This document shows positions 26,701-38,700 of a DNA stretch of 64,000 nucleotides, piece by piece. Position 1 is the first letter of the stretch, and each line of letters begins with the position of its first letter. Source of the stretch: Sweltsa coloradensis (lineage: Eukaryota; Arthropoda; Insecta; Plecoptera; Chloroperlidae). The notes below the pieces were generated by a model that saw only the letters and a program-made list of their open reading frames with translations, was not told the DNA's origin and made no database searches. Both the position numbers and the translations under genes were made by a program. The stretch lies in assembly GCA_024449915.1 (NCBI GenBank), contig JAMZAV010002009.1, positions 54,254 to 118,253 of the forward strand. Direction: 5' to 3'.

Positions 26701-29700
26701 GCCGCCATACTGGTTTGGAAAGCGCTATCTCCTCCGCTACGTCTCTTCCGCTGCGTACACAGCGTAAGAGAGTATTTTTGTTTAAAATAGCGACGTTAAA
26801 GGTTAAAAAAGGTATTTTTGTTTAAATTAGCGACGTTAAAGGTTAAAAAAGGTATTTTTGTTTAAAATAGCGACGTTAAAGGTTTGAAGGTTTGTTTTTG
26901 CAAACTCGGATAACGTTAAAGGTTTTGAAGGTTTGTTTTTGCAAACTCGGGATAGTGAAAAACTAATTAATTTTTTACGTGAACACGGCGTGCTATTACC
27001 TATATGTCGTCATCGTTTGTTGCCGTTTTAGTTACAAAAATACTTTAAAACCTTTAACATCGCTATTTGAAACAAAAATACCTTTTTTAACCTTTAACGT
27101 CGCTATTTTAAACAAAAATACCTTTTTTAACCTTTAACGTCGCTATTTTAAACAAAAATACTTTCTTACGCTGCGTACGCAGCGGAGGAGATAGCGCTTT
27201 CCAAACCAGCATGGCGGTCTACGTACAGTGACAGCACAATTTACACAGGTAAAAAGACGAAAAACATTAGTAACAGTGAAAAGATCGTAATGCGGTAGCT
27301 GAAAATGAATTAGGGACTATCAATTACACATACTGTGAAAAGCTGGAAACATTTTATGCATTTGTTTATGCATTTTTTCTCGGAAAACCGTAAACGGCAT
27401 AATTACCCAGATCAATCAGCATCATGTGAGTCGAATCGATCGATCGAGTATTCTCACCGGACTCACCCTCGCGCCGCGCCGCTGCCATGTTCATCTGACA
27501 GTCAATTCGCGATTTTCACTTCTGTTCATCATTGTAAATAGCTTGTTTTGCACTTATGTACAACACGCATATTTGTAGTCTTTTAATTTTTCAGCTTGTG
27601 CCATAATTATTCTCGGAAATCGATAATTTCCACATAGATGTTCAATAATTCCATTTGGGAGTCTGGCAACACTGGTTTCCATTGAGAAACAGCAAGGAAA
27701 CAGCCAAGCACAGTTGCTTTTGGGGAGGATGCAAGTTAAATTGAACAGCCAAGAGCCTACAAAATTGTTTTCTTTCGTTTTTGTTTATAAAGTTTGGATT
27801 ATGTGATATTAAAAGTGAAAAATAGAATTAATATATGATTAAAATGTTATTATCAAGTTCTGCAATGTTATTATAGAACACAACACATGGGCCTAGGCTA
27901 GGCCTAGGTCAAAATTGTGATGCAACATTCATAGGGCCTAGCTAGGCCTAGGGCCTAGACCTAGAATTTTTTAACCAGGTCAGAAAATATTATTTTAATG
28001 TTTAAAATGGAGTTTATGTAAATAAATAACATTTTAAATTTTTATGCAATCTTAATTAAAGCAACCACGGGCGTTTCTGGCTCCTTTCTTCTCATCTGTG
28101 CATGGGCCTAGGCCCTTGGCGACTTTTAGGTTAAGATGGTAACAAATATTAACATCACATTTATCCATTTTCATAGTTTGATCAATGAAATCAACGTTTT
28201 TAGACTTTTCACGGATATTTGCGGATATTTAACGTCCTCATACAGGATTTGAAAAAAAATATCAGTGGCAGCCCTGGCCTAGGCCCTTACATTGTTCAAA
28301 ATGTTTTGTTGTAAGACTGAAACTTAAGGCTATTCATTCATTCTATTGACATTGTAAATAAAAAATGTTTCATGTACATTTTAATTTTCTCTGATGTTAA
28401 TTTTTTTCTTTTTTCTTGAAATGATTCTAAAAAATTGGGGGTCGTGTTATATTTGAGATCGTGCTTGATTCAGTCCAATATGGTATTTCAAAGCACTGCT
28501 TGTCCATGATGAGGCCAACCTTGTTACAGGTTTGACCCGTGGTCATTGTTGTTGAACAATCTGCAGCATACCGTAATGCGCAATCAATCCAATCATTTTC
28601 TAAACACTTGATTACTTAAAATAATTAATGTTATTCCGTGTACATTAAACAAAATCCTGCTTTGTGGAAACATTTATTGGATGAGCGTAGCGAGCGAAGC
28701 GAAGATTCCATTTCACTACACTGGAGAAAAAAATCCGGAATGTTTTTTTTTCTTTCTTTTTGTTTGTATTATTGTGTGTCTGTTAGCACGATTCCGGCTA
28801 AACCGATACTCCAATTGCCATGAAATTTCATGGAGGCCTTCGAAATCTCTGAACCAAGAACTGCCACGTTTCTGAGCGCAATCGAAAAATTATTTCTCAT
28901 GAAAATCGCAATTTTACATTTTTTTTCGATTAAAAAAAAAATTCTTCGACTTATAACAACTACATGCTTTATCCGAATGTAATGATTTTTTCACAGAACC
29001 TCTATTTTATGAATCTAGGTGCCCGTTAGGGCGCCGCAGCCAAGCTGCGGTGCGCTACACACTCAGGCACCTTATACAGCAAGCATGGGGTGATTTCGAG
29101 GTGTCACCCAGCCATCATGAAACGTGATGTGAACTTGAAAACTATCAAAATCGAGGGGATTTAGGTGTCCGACAACACATGCCAAATTTGGTTGGGGTAC
29201 GAGCATTCCTTCTTGGTGAAAAAATGACTTGAAACATGCTCAAAATCACTTTAAGGATGTTAGTTACTACTGGCTACTACTACTATCTAATTCGTCAGTT
29301 TCAATTGCCCAGCGATTCTGACCAAACGGGTGGGGCTACAACGTTCATATTTTACATGGACATTAAGGTAATAGTGATGTAATTCCCTTTGAAAGAAAAA
29401 GTTAAAAAAAATTGCTGGAAGGCTTCCAAATAAAGGTTTTAAAATAAGCCTTATACAGGCATACAATCAACAAGTAACTATAGTTGCGTGACAATAATCG
29501 CCTACATTGTTTACAAAAAGCAAGTCTTTGGACCACTATATTTTTTCATTCTATTGTTAATTGGTAATACCATAGCAATTAAATCAACTAATAAAATTAT
29601 TATATTTTAACAAATAATTTTGCAATGAAACTTGAAAAAGTAATGAGATCCCACACATAACAAAAACTTGTAAAAATACAGCCAAACCTTACACACTCAA

Positions 29701-32700
29701 AAGAAATGAGATCTAAAAAAAAGGGCCAAGCTCATCTACCCTTCCACATTTGCGCATTCTTAATTCATAAACGTACAGTGCCCCGTAACAACATCCTTGA
29801 AAAGCTTGGCAAAATAGAATTTGCATGACCATTACATTAAAATGATTAGAAAAAAAGAATTTGGATTAACTATTACGTTTAAATTTATAGTTGAAAATTC
29901 TATTTTGCCAAGCTTTTCAATGATGTTGTTACAGGACACTGTACGTTTATGAATTAAGAATGCGCAAATGTGGAAGGGTAGATGAGCTTGGCCCTTTTTT
30001 TTAGATCTCATTTCTTTTGAGTGTGTTAGGTTTGGCTGTATTTTTACAAGTTTTTGTTATGTGTGGTTTATATATTCGTGTTTGAGTGCAATAAAAAAAC
30101 TATTTCTCATGAAAATTGCAATTTTATGATTTTTAAAAAAAATTTTAAACTTTCTTCGACTACATGCAACACCTACATGCTCATTGATATTTAACTACTG
30201 TAAGGCTAGATTAGCAGTCGGTGGTCCACTTCCGTTACAATTGGAAGCCATCTTGAAATGACAGTTTACATGTTAATCAAATGGGAGCGATTTGAAGACC
30301 AAATATTTTTAAAGATGGCCGCCAGTTTGACAGCTGAGCATACTAGATTTTAACATCAAATGATTACTAAATTCCCTTATGCAATAACTTCTTATTGTTT
30401 CTGTTTATTCAATACTAGGAAAACGCTTAAGTCCCGCCGCGTTGTTGGATGAGCGTAATTGGTGCATTGACCTGCCATGTGTTATGCAGATTTTCTGTTG
30501 TTTTGTGAAAAACTAAGTCGATTTTTTTAAAATTAAATTAAATTAAATAAAAAATTAACTTTATTCTTTTATTTTTTCTTAATCGTAATTTTAAAAAAGA
30601 AAAAAATCGTAAAATTGCTATTTTCATAACAAATAATTATTCGATTGCGCTCAAATTTTACACGAATATAATAATTCATAAAATTAAGGTTCTGTAAAAA
30701 AATCATTACAATAGGATAAAGCATGTAGGTGTTATAAGTGAAAGAATTGTTAAAAAATAAAAAACCCGTAAAATTTCGATTTTCATGAGAAATAATTTTT
30801 CGATTGTTCTCAAATTTCACACGAATATCTTAATTCATAAAATTAAGGTTCTGTAAAAAAATCATTAAAATCGGATTAAGCATGTAGATGTTATAAGTGG
30901 AAGAAATTTACTAAAAATCGAAAAAAATCGTAAATTTGCGATTTTCATTAGAAATAATTTTTCGATTGCGCTCAAAAACGTGGCAGTTCTAAGTTCAGAG
31001 ATTTCGAAGGCCCTAATAAAATTTCATCGCAATTGGAGTATTGGTTTAGCCGGAATCGTGTTAACAAACAGCCAAAAATACAGAAAGAAAAAAAAAAAAA
31101 AAAACATTCCGGATTTTTTTCTCCAGTGTAGTGAAATGGAATGTTCGCTTCGCTCGCTACGCTCATCCAATCAATTGTGAGGCGACGGAAAGCGAACTGG
31201 TGCAGCTGCCTCCAGCCAGTGACATGACATGGTGTCAGTCTTTCTTGTTGGAATTTTCATTAAGCTGGAAATATTGCAAAAAACGTCATCTTTTCACGAG
31301 ATCAAATCGTTTTGAGTGACGTCATTACCCGACATGTCTAGACAATAACGCCAGTGACTCAATGCTGGTCGTGCTACTACATCGCAGCAGAGCAGGTTTG
31401 ACTGTTCGTTCTGATAGGCAAAATATTTCTGGTTTATAGTACAAAATAACACATAGATGTGTGTGTATTATAACTAGGAAAACGCTTAAGTCCCGCCGCG
31501 TTGTTGGATGAGCGTAATTGGTGCACTAAGTTGCCATGTGTTACGCGGATTTTTACTGTTGTTCTGTGAAAAAATCATTAATTAGTCGAAGATTTTTTTT
31601 AAATAAATGAAATTAAATAAAAAATTAACTTTATTTTTTTAATTAATCGTAATTTTTAAAAAAGAAAAAAATCTTAAAAATGAAATTTTCATAAGAAATA
31701 GTTTTTCGATTGCGCTCAAATTTTACACAAATATATTAATTCATAAAATTAAGGTTCGTGAAAAAAATCATTACAATAGGATAAAGCATGTAGGTGTTAT
31801 AAGTCAAAGAATTGTTTTAAAAATGAAAAAAAACCGTACAATTTCGATTTCATGACAAATAATTTTTCGATTACGCTCAAATTTCACACGAATATCTTAA
31901 TTCATAAAATAAAGGTTCTGTGAAAAAATCATTACAATCGGATAAAGCATGTAGATAAGTCGAAGAAATGTTTTAAAATTCGAAAAAAATCGTAAAATTG
32001 CGTTTTTTATGAGAAAAAATTTCCCGATTGCGCTCAAAAACGTGGCAGTTCTAAGTTCAGAGATTTCGAAGGCCTCCATAAAATTTCATCACAATCGGAG
32101 TATCGGTTTAGCCGGAATCGTGTTAACAGACACACAAAAATACAAAAAAAAAGAAAGAAAGAAAGAAAAAAAAAAAAACATTCCGGATTTTTTTTTCCAG
32201 TGTAGTGAAATGGAATCTTCGCTTCGCTCGCTACGCTCATCCAATCTTGCTGCACAAGCTAAAACCATATCACACAATCCAGAAAAAAACTTTATTGCTT
32301 TGAAAAAGCATAAATTTAAACGCCAAATCGCCATCTTGAACTGGATTTTCGACGCTTCAATTTGTTACGCTCGCGCCTGTGCGGAAGTATTGGACACTGC
32401 TAATCTAGCCTACTATAGGGGTTTAATATCAATGTACTTGCTTTACCCGATTGTAATGATTTTTTTCACAGAACCTTAATTTTATGAATTTATATATTCG
32501 TGTGAAATTTGAGCGCAATCAGTCAGCGGTTTAGCCGAGCTCGTTTAACCGGTTCCCACTCGAACACCGAAGTTTAGCAGAATCGGGCGTGGTCATGGGT
32601 AGAGTGGGTGACCGCTCTACCCTGAAACTCACGTATACTGCTAGTTAGAGCAGATGGAGGGTTCGAAAGCTAGTGTAACGGCTTCGTTCTCCTCGACGTC

Positions 32701-35700
32701 TGCTCGGCAGTCCGGGTTAGTGGAGGAACCTACATGACTGTCAAAGTTACACCGTCCTTTCGGTGGGACGTTAAGCCGTTGGTCCCCTTGGTACTTTTCG
32801 AAAGGAGTAGGCTACGTGCCGGTACCGGGTTTCCCCTCCTCCCTTCTGTTCATACTTCATCCTCATCTGTCACCACTCATCGTCTCGATTAGCCAAAGTG
32901 CATAAATATGAGACGTTAAGCAATATTCAATCAATTGAGCGCAATCGAAAAAAAAAAATTCATGAAAATCACAATTTTACGATTTTTTTGATTTTTTAAA
33001 ACATTATTTGACTTATAACACCTACATGCTTTATCCGATTTTAATGATTTTTTCACAGAACCTTAATTTTATGAAATTATATATTCGTGTGTAATTTGAA
33101 CGCAATCAAAAAATAATTTCTCATGAAAATCGCAATTTTACGCTTTTTTTTCGCTAAAAAAAAATTACGCTCATCCAACAACGCTCCTGAAAAAGCGTTA
33201 GCAAAGCTTTCTAGTTTAAGTGGTCATTGGAATAATTGGATGAGCGTAGCAAAGATTCCATTTCACTACACTGGAGAAAAAATTCCGGAATGTTTTTTTT
33301 TTTTTTTAATTTATTTTTGTGTGTCTGTTAACACGATTCCGGCTAAACCAATACTCCGATTGCGATGAAATTTTATGGAGGCCTTCGAAATCTCTGAACT
33401 TAGAACTGCCACGTTTTTGAGCGCAATCGGGAAATTTTTTCTCATAAAAATCGCAATTTTACGATTTATTTTTATTTTTTAAAAATTTCTTTGACTTAAA
33501 ACACCTACAGGCTTTATCCGATTGTAATGATTTTTTCACAGAACCTTAATTTTATGAATTAAGATATTCGTGTGAAATTTGAGCGTAATCGAAAAATTAT
33601 TTCTCATGAAAATAAAAATTTTACGTTTTTTTTTCTTTTTTAAAACAAGTCTTTGACTTATAACACCTACATTCTTTATCCTATGTTAATGATTTTTTCA
33701 CAGAACCTTAATTTCATGAATTAATATATTCGTGTTAAATTTGAGCGCAATCAAATAATTATTTCTTATGAAAATTGCAATTTTCAATTTTTATCTTTTT
33801 AAAAAATTACGATTAATTGAAAAAATTAAGTTAATTTTTTATTTAATTTAATTTAATTGAATAAAAAAAATCTTCGACTAAGTAATAATTTTTTCACAGA
33901 ACAACAGAAAATCCGCGTAACACATGGCAGCTCAATGCACCAATTACGCTCATCCAACAACGCGGCGGGACTTAAATAAGCGTTTTCCTAGCTACAAACA
34001 CACGCACACAGTTGACCTTTGACCTCGCATCCAGATGCCATGTAGGGATCATTACAGACATAGGAAGTGTTTCCATTCATTAAAATAGGTTGCACCAGGG
34101 TTGCCACCAAGAAAAAATAAAAATCCTGTTTGAGCACACCAAAAATCCTTAGAAATCCTTAAATGAAACACCCAAATCCTTAAAAATCCTTTTAATGCCT
34201 AAATGTACCAATTTCGATATGATATCGATACAAGATACATCATAATGTAATTGTTAAAAAATAAATTGAAAATATAATTTTTTTTAAAAGTATGCCTATT
34301 TTGAATGTAGGGTTGATGAGGTATCACCAATAATGCATTTTTAACCATTTTTACGATTTCATAACCGCATTTTATGACCCGGCACCTCCACCACATGCAC
34401 TAGCCATGTTAATTTAATTTAGACTACCTACCCGGCACCTCCTCCAAAATTTGGCATTTTTGGTGTAAACTTTGATGTTTATTTAAACATTTAAAATATT
34501 CCCACTTATCGATATCGCATTGAAATATAGATTTTTTGACCAGCCCTAGTTAAAAACGGCGTAAAACAAAGAACTAAAAAAAAAAATTTTTTTTATTTTT
34601 TTAAATCTGTAAATTGGAATAAAAATCCGTCGATCCGTTTTGCACCCTCAAAATCCGTTAAAACGGTTAAAATCCGTAAAAACGGCAACCCTGGGCTGCA
34701 CTAAAGCAGCGGTTCTCAACCTGTGGGGCGCGCCCCAAAATGGGTGCGCGAAGCTTTGGCAGGGGGGTGGCGCCAAGATGGGCATTAAATATTTCAAATA
34801 ATAATAATTCCAAAACAGAAAATTAAATGTAAAAATGCAAATTTTGCTTTAAAATGAGACAACCACACATGTCCTAGGTCTACAGGTTCCCATCAACACC
34901 AAGGGTGTTGGGAATATTGGCAAGGGCACATACTCCCCCCGACCCTGTGGATTTGCAAAAGAGTCGGTTTTCAAATTGTTTTTGGTGGTTTTCTAGTTTC
35001 CACAAGACAAAAACTACATTATTTTGTTATTGCATTCAGCCCACTCTTTTCTTTTAACGCACCAAATGCACTCAAAACTAACTTTCCAAATTTTCTCCTG
35101 CGGCGCTACTGTTACGAGACTCTGCCCCATTCGCATGAAACTCGGCCTCTGACTGGTCAACGCGCTTCCGCATCTCGCGAAGTGTAAATGGGCCATTATG
35201 CCATGGAACGACGTATTTCGCAACATTGCGTTGTCGTCTGTTGACCGCACTGCCTGCCTTTGTGTACGATCGGCGTCTGGCAGGAGAGGCAGGGACAGTA
35301 GAAACGTGGTTCACCGCTCTGCCACACCCCACAACAAGACGCGCAAACATTTAAAACTGTCTAATGAGGAATCGATTCCTCCAATTTGGAATCGATGCAG
35401 ACGGGAATCGATTCTGCCATGTCATCCTAGTTTAACCCCTTAAGCGCTTTTTATAAAATCTATCATTTTTACCCCAGATGCTCATTTAAAATAGGAGTTT
35501 AGGGGTTTTTCTACATAAAGACAAAATATGCAATAACTTTTTAATTTTTTAAGATGCAGAGCTGGAACTTTCACATTTTGACAAGAACATATGTACCATC
35601 ATATTTTCATTTCTCCCCCTCAAAAACATTGTCGCTTAGTACCCAATCCCCCCCCCCTCAAAAAAAATAAACTGATTTCCCCCCAAAAACACAACTTTTA

Positions 35701-38700
35701 TGTAGGTAGGCCCAATGTACATGCTATTACAAATTGGAAATTGTCTGAAATTTTTAATTTTTTCTACCTCCCCCCCCCCCAAATTGTTGCTTAGTAGGTC
35801 ACCCCCCCCCCCCAAAAAAAAAAAAAAAAAAATTTTTTCTGTAGGCAGAAGCATTTCCAACATATATATTTTGTATACAATATCAATATTGATTATGACA
35901 CACCTTGGCGCGCTGTCAGATTTTGCCCACTATACTTTGTTGACATCGATGACGTTCCCGCCCCGACCACTGTCCACAGAGCCACTACCGGTACTGCCAC
36001 TGTTCACAGACCCACCACTGTCACTTGAATTACCATCACTATCACCTGAATCACTCGCTAAAATATCCTCACTGTAATCCGATAGTTCAAAGTCACTTCC
36101 ATCATCATTATCACTCGTATTATTCAATAATTGCTGAAGCGCGTCTCCATCAACAACATTTCGCTTGGCAGCCATCTTTTACAAACTAAGGCCCGATTCC
36201 ACCAAGTCTTAAACTCGAGTTTAAATTTTTTAAACCTCGGTTAGCTTGAAAATGCGTTCCACCAGAACTAAACTCGAGTTTAAACCGAGCTTAAACTAAA
36301 CCCTACCTGGGGTGCGGTTTAACAACTTAAACTGGACTCACCGCCAGTATGATATTCGATTCCACATATAACAAGCTGTGATTTTGACGATGTGTTGATG
36401 TGGAATCGGTTTAATTATTTTCTATTACGTCTTTATACCTGTTTAAACGTGTTTATACTGTTCATCAACTTGTAACAGCAAGATTTTCTCACTCTCCGAG
36501 AACTTAGTACCACGCGAACGTATTTTCATTTTTCAAAGGTTATGTTGTCAGTGTGTCGTCACTGTCTTGTTCAACAGCTGACCGTGGAGACAAAATCACG
36601 TGATTTTTGAAGAACCAATCACAGACATCCTTACAAAATAAACTCCGCTTAGCTAAACGGAGGTGAATAAAATGTGGTGGAATGGGCCATGGTTTAAACT
36701 GAAGTTTAAAGATAAGCGGAGCTTAGTTAAACTCGAGTTTAGCATCCATTTGGTGGAAACTGGAAACGGACCTAAATTCAACAGGTTGTCACATCTAAAT
36801 GTGTCTTATTTTACTTTATTCGGTTGCATATACTGTGTATGCCTACAAAAAGTTACCACGAGTTCCGATAGATCGCGCTAGTAGCATCAACTAGCTGGTT
36901 GAAACGCTATTACGCAAAACGTATATATACGCCTTTTGCACCTGGAGAGCATTTCCGGTAGGCGTATATATACGCCATAAACGCTTAAGGGGTTAAGGGT
37001 GGTTGGGGTAGCAATGTAGGGGATGGATAATAATTTATTTTGTAATGTAACCCACTTAGTTAAATATTTCTGTGTTAACATAATTCACAATTTCATAATT
37101 CATACAACATAATGTTCTTCCAGATGAAATCAAAAGTGAAGTCTTCTTTGAAGACGCAGTACCCGAGGAAATGGACACGCCGAAGGAAGTGACTACTGAA
37201 CCGAGCAGTGAGGAGAAACCTTGCGGCGAAGGAGCAGAGACGATTGACGCCGAGGCTTTAGAGGGGAAACAAACGGAGACTGCAACCATGAAAGTGGAAC
37301 CTGAGACGGAGACGGTGACCGAGGTAAACGTTAGTACTCGACCTCGTTAGTACTCGACCTCGTGAGTACTCGACCTCGTTAGTACTCGACCTCGTTAGTA
37401 CTCGACCTCGTTAGTACTCGACCTCGTTAGTACTCGACTTCGTGAGGGGGCAGTTCATGTTGGCCATGGGTTAACAATTTAAATTTAAATTGGGAAAATG
37501 GATAGCTTGTTAACATTCCTACACTTCCTGCCTACACCCGCCTGCCTTCCGAGCTGGCTAGGGCGGGGCCTCCCGTGAGTGAGAGACAGCGCACTGCGTC
37601 ATACTGTTGAACAACGCTTGTCCCCCGTGAGGCCTACAATACAGTAAGATCTCTCTTATCCGAGTTGGATGAGACCGGGGGCACCTCGGATTTGCGAAAA
37701 ACTCGGATGGCGCGGATCAATTGTTTATTTGCTCTCGTAGCATAGCTGATGTGGTAAAATGATATATGACACATGTAATGGATAAAGGAACATAAAATAC
37801 ACACGATACACTTCATACAGGGTATACTAAATGATTTAATAGCTTGTAATTCAAGCTCACGAACACACGTACACAATTAGGCCTACATGTCGTAATAAAA
37901 ACGTATGTCTAGGCCTAGGCCTAGGCCTAAACTCGACGCAGTAGGCCTAGGCCTACAATGCAAACATAGGCCTAGGCCTAGCTCTCTTTCTCATGTGGGA
38001 AAACCTCTCGCTACTATGCCCGCGCTGAAGCTCACGACGCAAGATAAGTCTGGGAAAGAAATAAGATAAGCCCAGGAATAACAATTCAATGCGTCGTGAT
38101 TACGAATTTCGTGAATCGGTTGAAACATGATTGCATCTAGTTCCACAACGACCATCTTTGAACAGCTGTGTGTGAGATGGCTGGATCGTATGCGCACGCG
38201 CAGGCGCGCGACGCACACTGACCTCTATATGCTCAGTGGGTGGCACTGACGCTTACCGGCGATGCGCCCGACGCACACTGACCACTGAACTCTATACGCT
38301 CAGTACACTGATGCACACTGCTCGAAAGTCGAGATATATCGCCGATCTATCTTCTTTGCACTCACTCGTAAGGCATGCCTACAAATGTATGCGAGTACAT
38401 TTAAAAAAGTGCGGCGCGGCGTCTGTAATTATTTTTATGTTTTATTTACGTATTTAAAACTTTATTTTTATTTTTATTTATTTATTTTTTTATTTTTTTT
38501 TGGCGGCTCGGTTAACACGGAACATCGGATAAGAGGAGATCGGATAAGAGAGATCTTACTGTAATAACTTTTATTAGAATTACATTACATTAGAAAATAT
38601 ATAGCCTACATATTTACCAATAAAAACAGTTTCCATCGTGTTGTCCAGGATAGGATATCTATAATACAAAACTACTAAGTGAAGAAAAAAAATGTATTTT

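Larger units (their letters stand above)
25494..28276. mobile_element. hAT-like element A (2783 bp) with nested insertions
   Basis: Ends are CAGGGCTGCCGTTTT (left) and CAGTGGCAGCCCTG (right). An exact 8-bp duplication GCCTAGGC flanks it (25486-25493 and 28277-28284), and the same word is part of the genome-wide GGCCTA repeats. Subterminal ACGGATATTT words repeat at both ends. The element at 34096-34693 belongs to the same family. No transposase was found. Confidence 0.88.
24712..28483 (+). mobile_element. pogo/Tigger-like element, internally deleted, host of nested insertions
   Basis: The left end CCGTATCGGACCGAA and the right end TTCAGTCCAATATGG are imperfect inverted repeats, each flanked by TA, the pogo/mariner target duplication. 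It carries an ORF (25031-25423) with the two ends of a pogo-like transposase, and an AATAAA near 28358. Most of its present length is the hAT-like insertion at 25494-28276. Confidence 0.65.
35436..36992 (-). mobile_element. piggyBac-like element with nested MITE
   Basis: The ends CCCCTTAAGCG (left) and CGCTTAAGGGG (right) are perfect inverted repeats, and TTAA flanks both (35432-35435, 36993-36996), the hallmark of piggyBac. Near the right end GGCGTATATATACGCC and a second GTATATATACGCC form subterminal palindromes. The remnant ORF at 35930-36175 fits the acidic N-terminus of a piggyBac transposase. The left half (35585-35835) is degraded into long C and A runs. A Harbinger-like MITE sits between the right end and the ORF. 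Confidence 0.85.

Noticed and set aside
37331..37442. Possible CRISPR-like array
   Set aside because: The 16-bp units are head to tail with no spacers and the context is an animal intron; it is a minisatellite.
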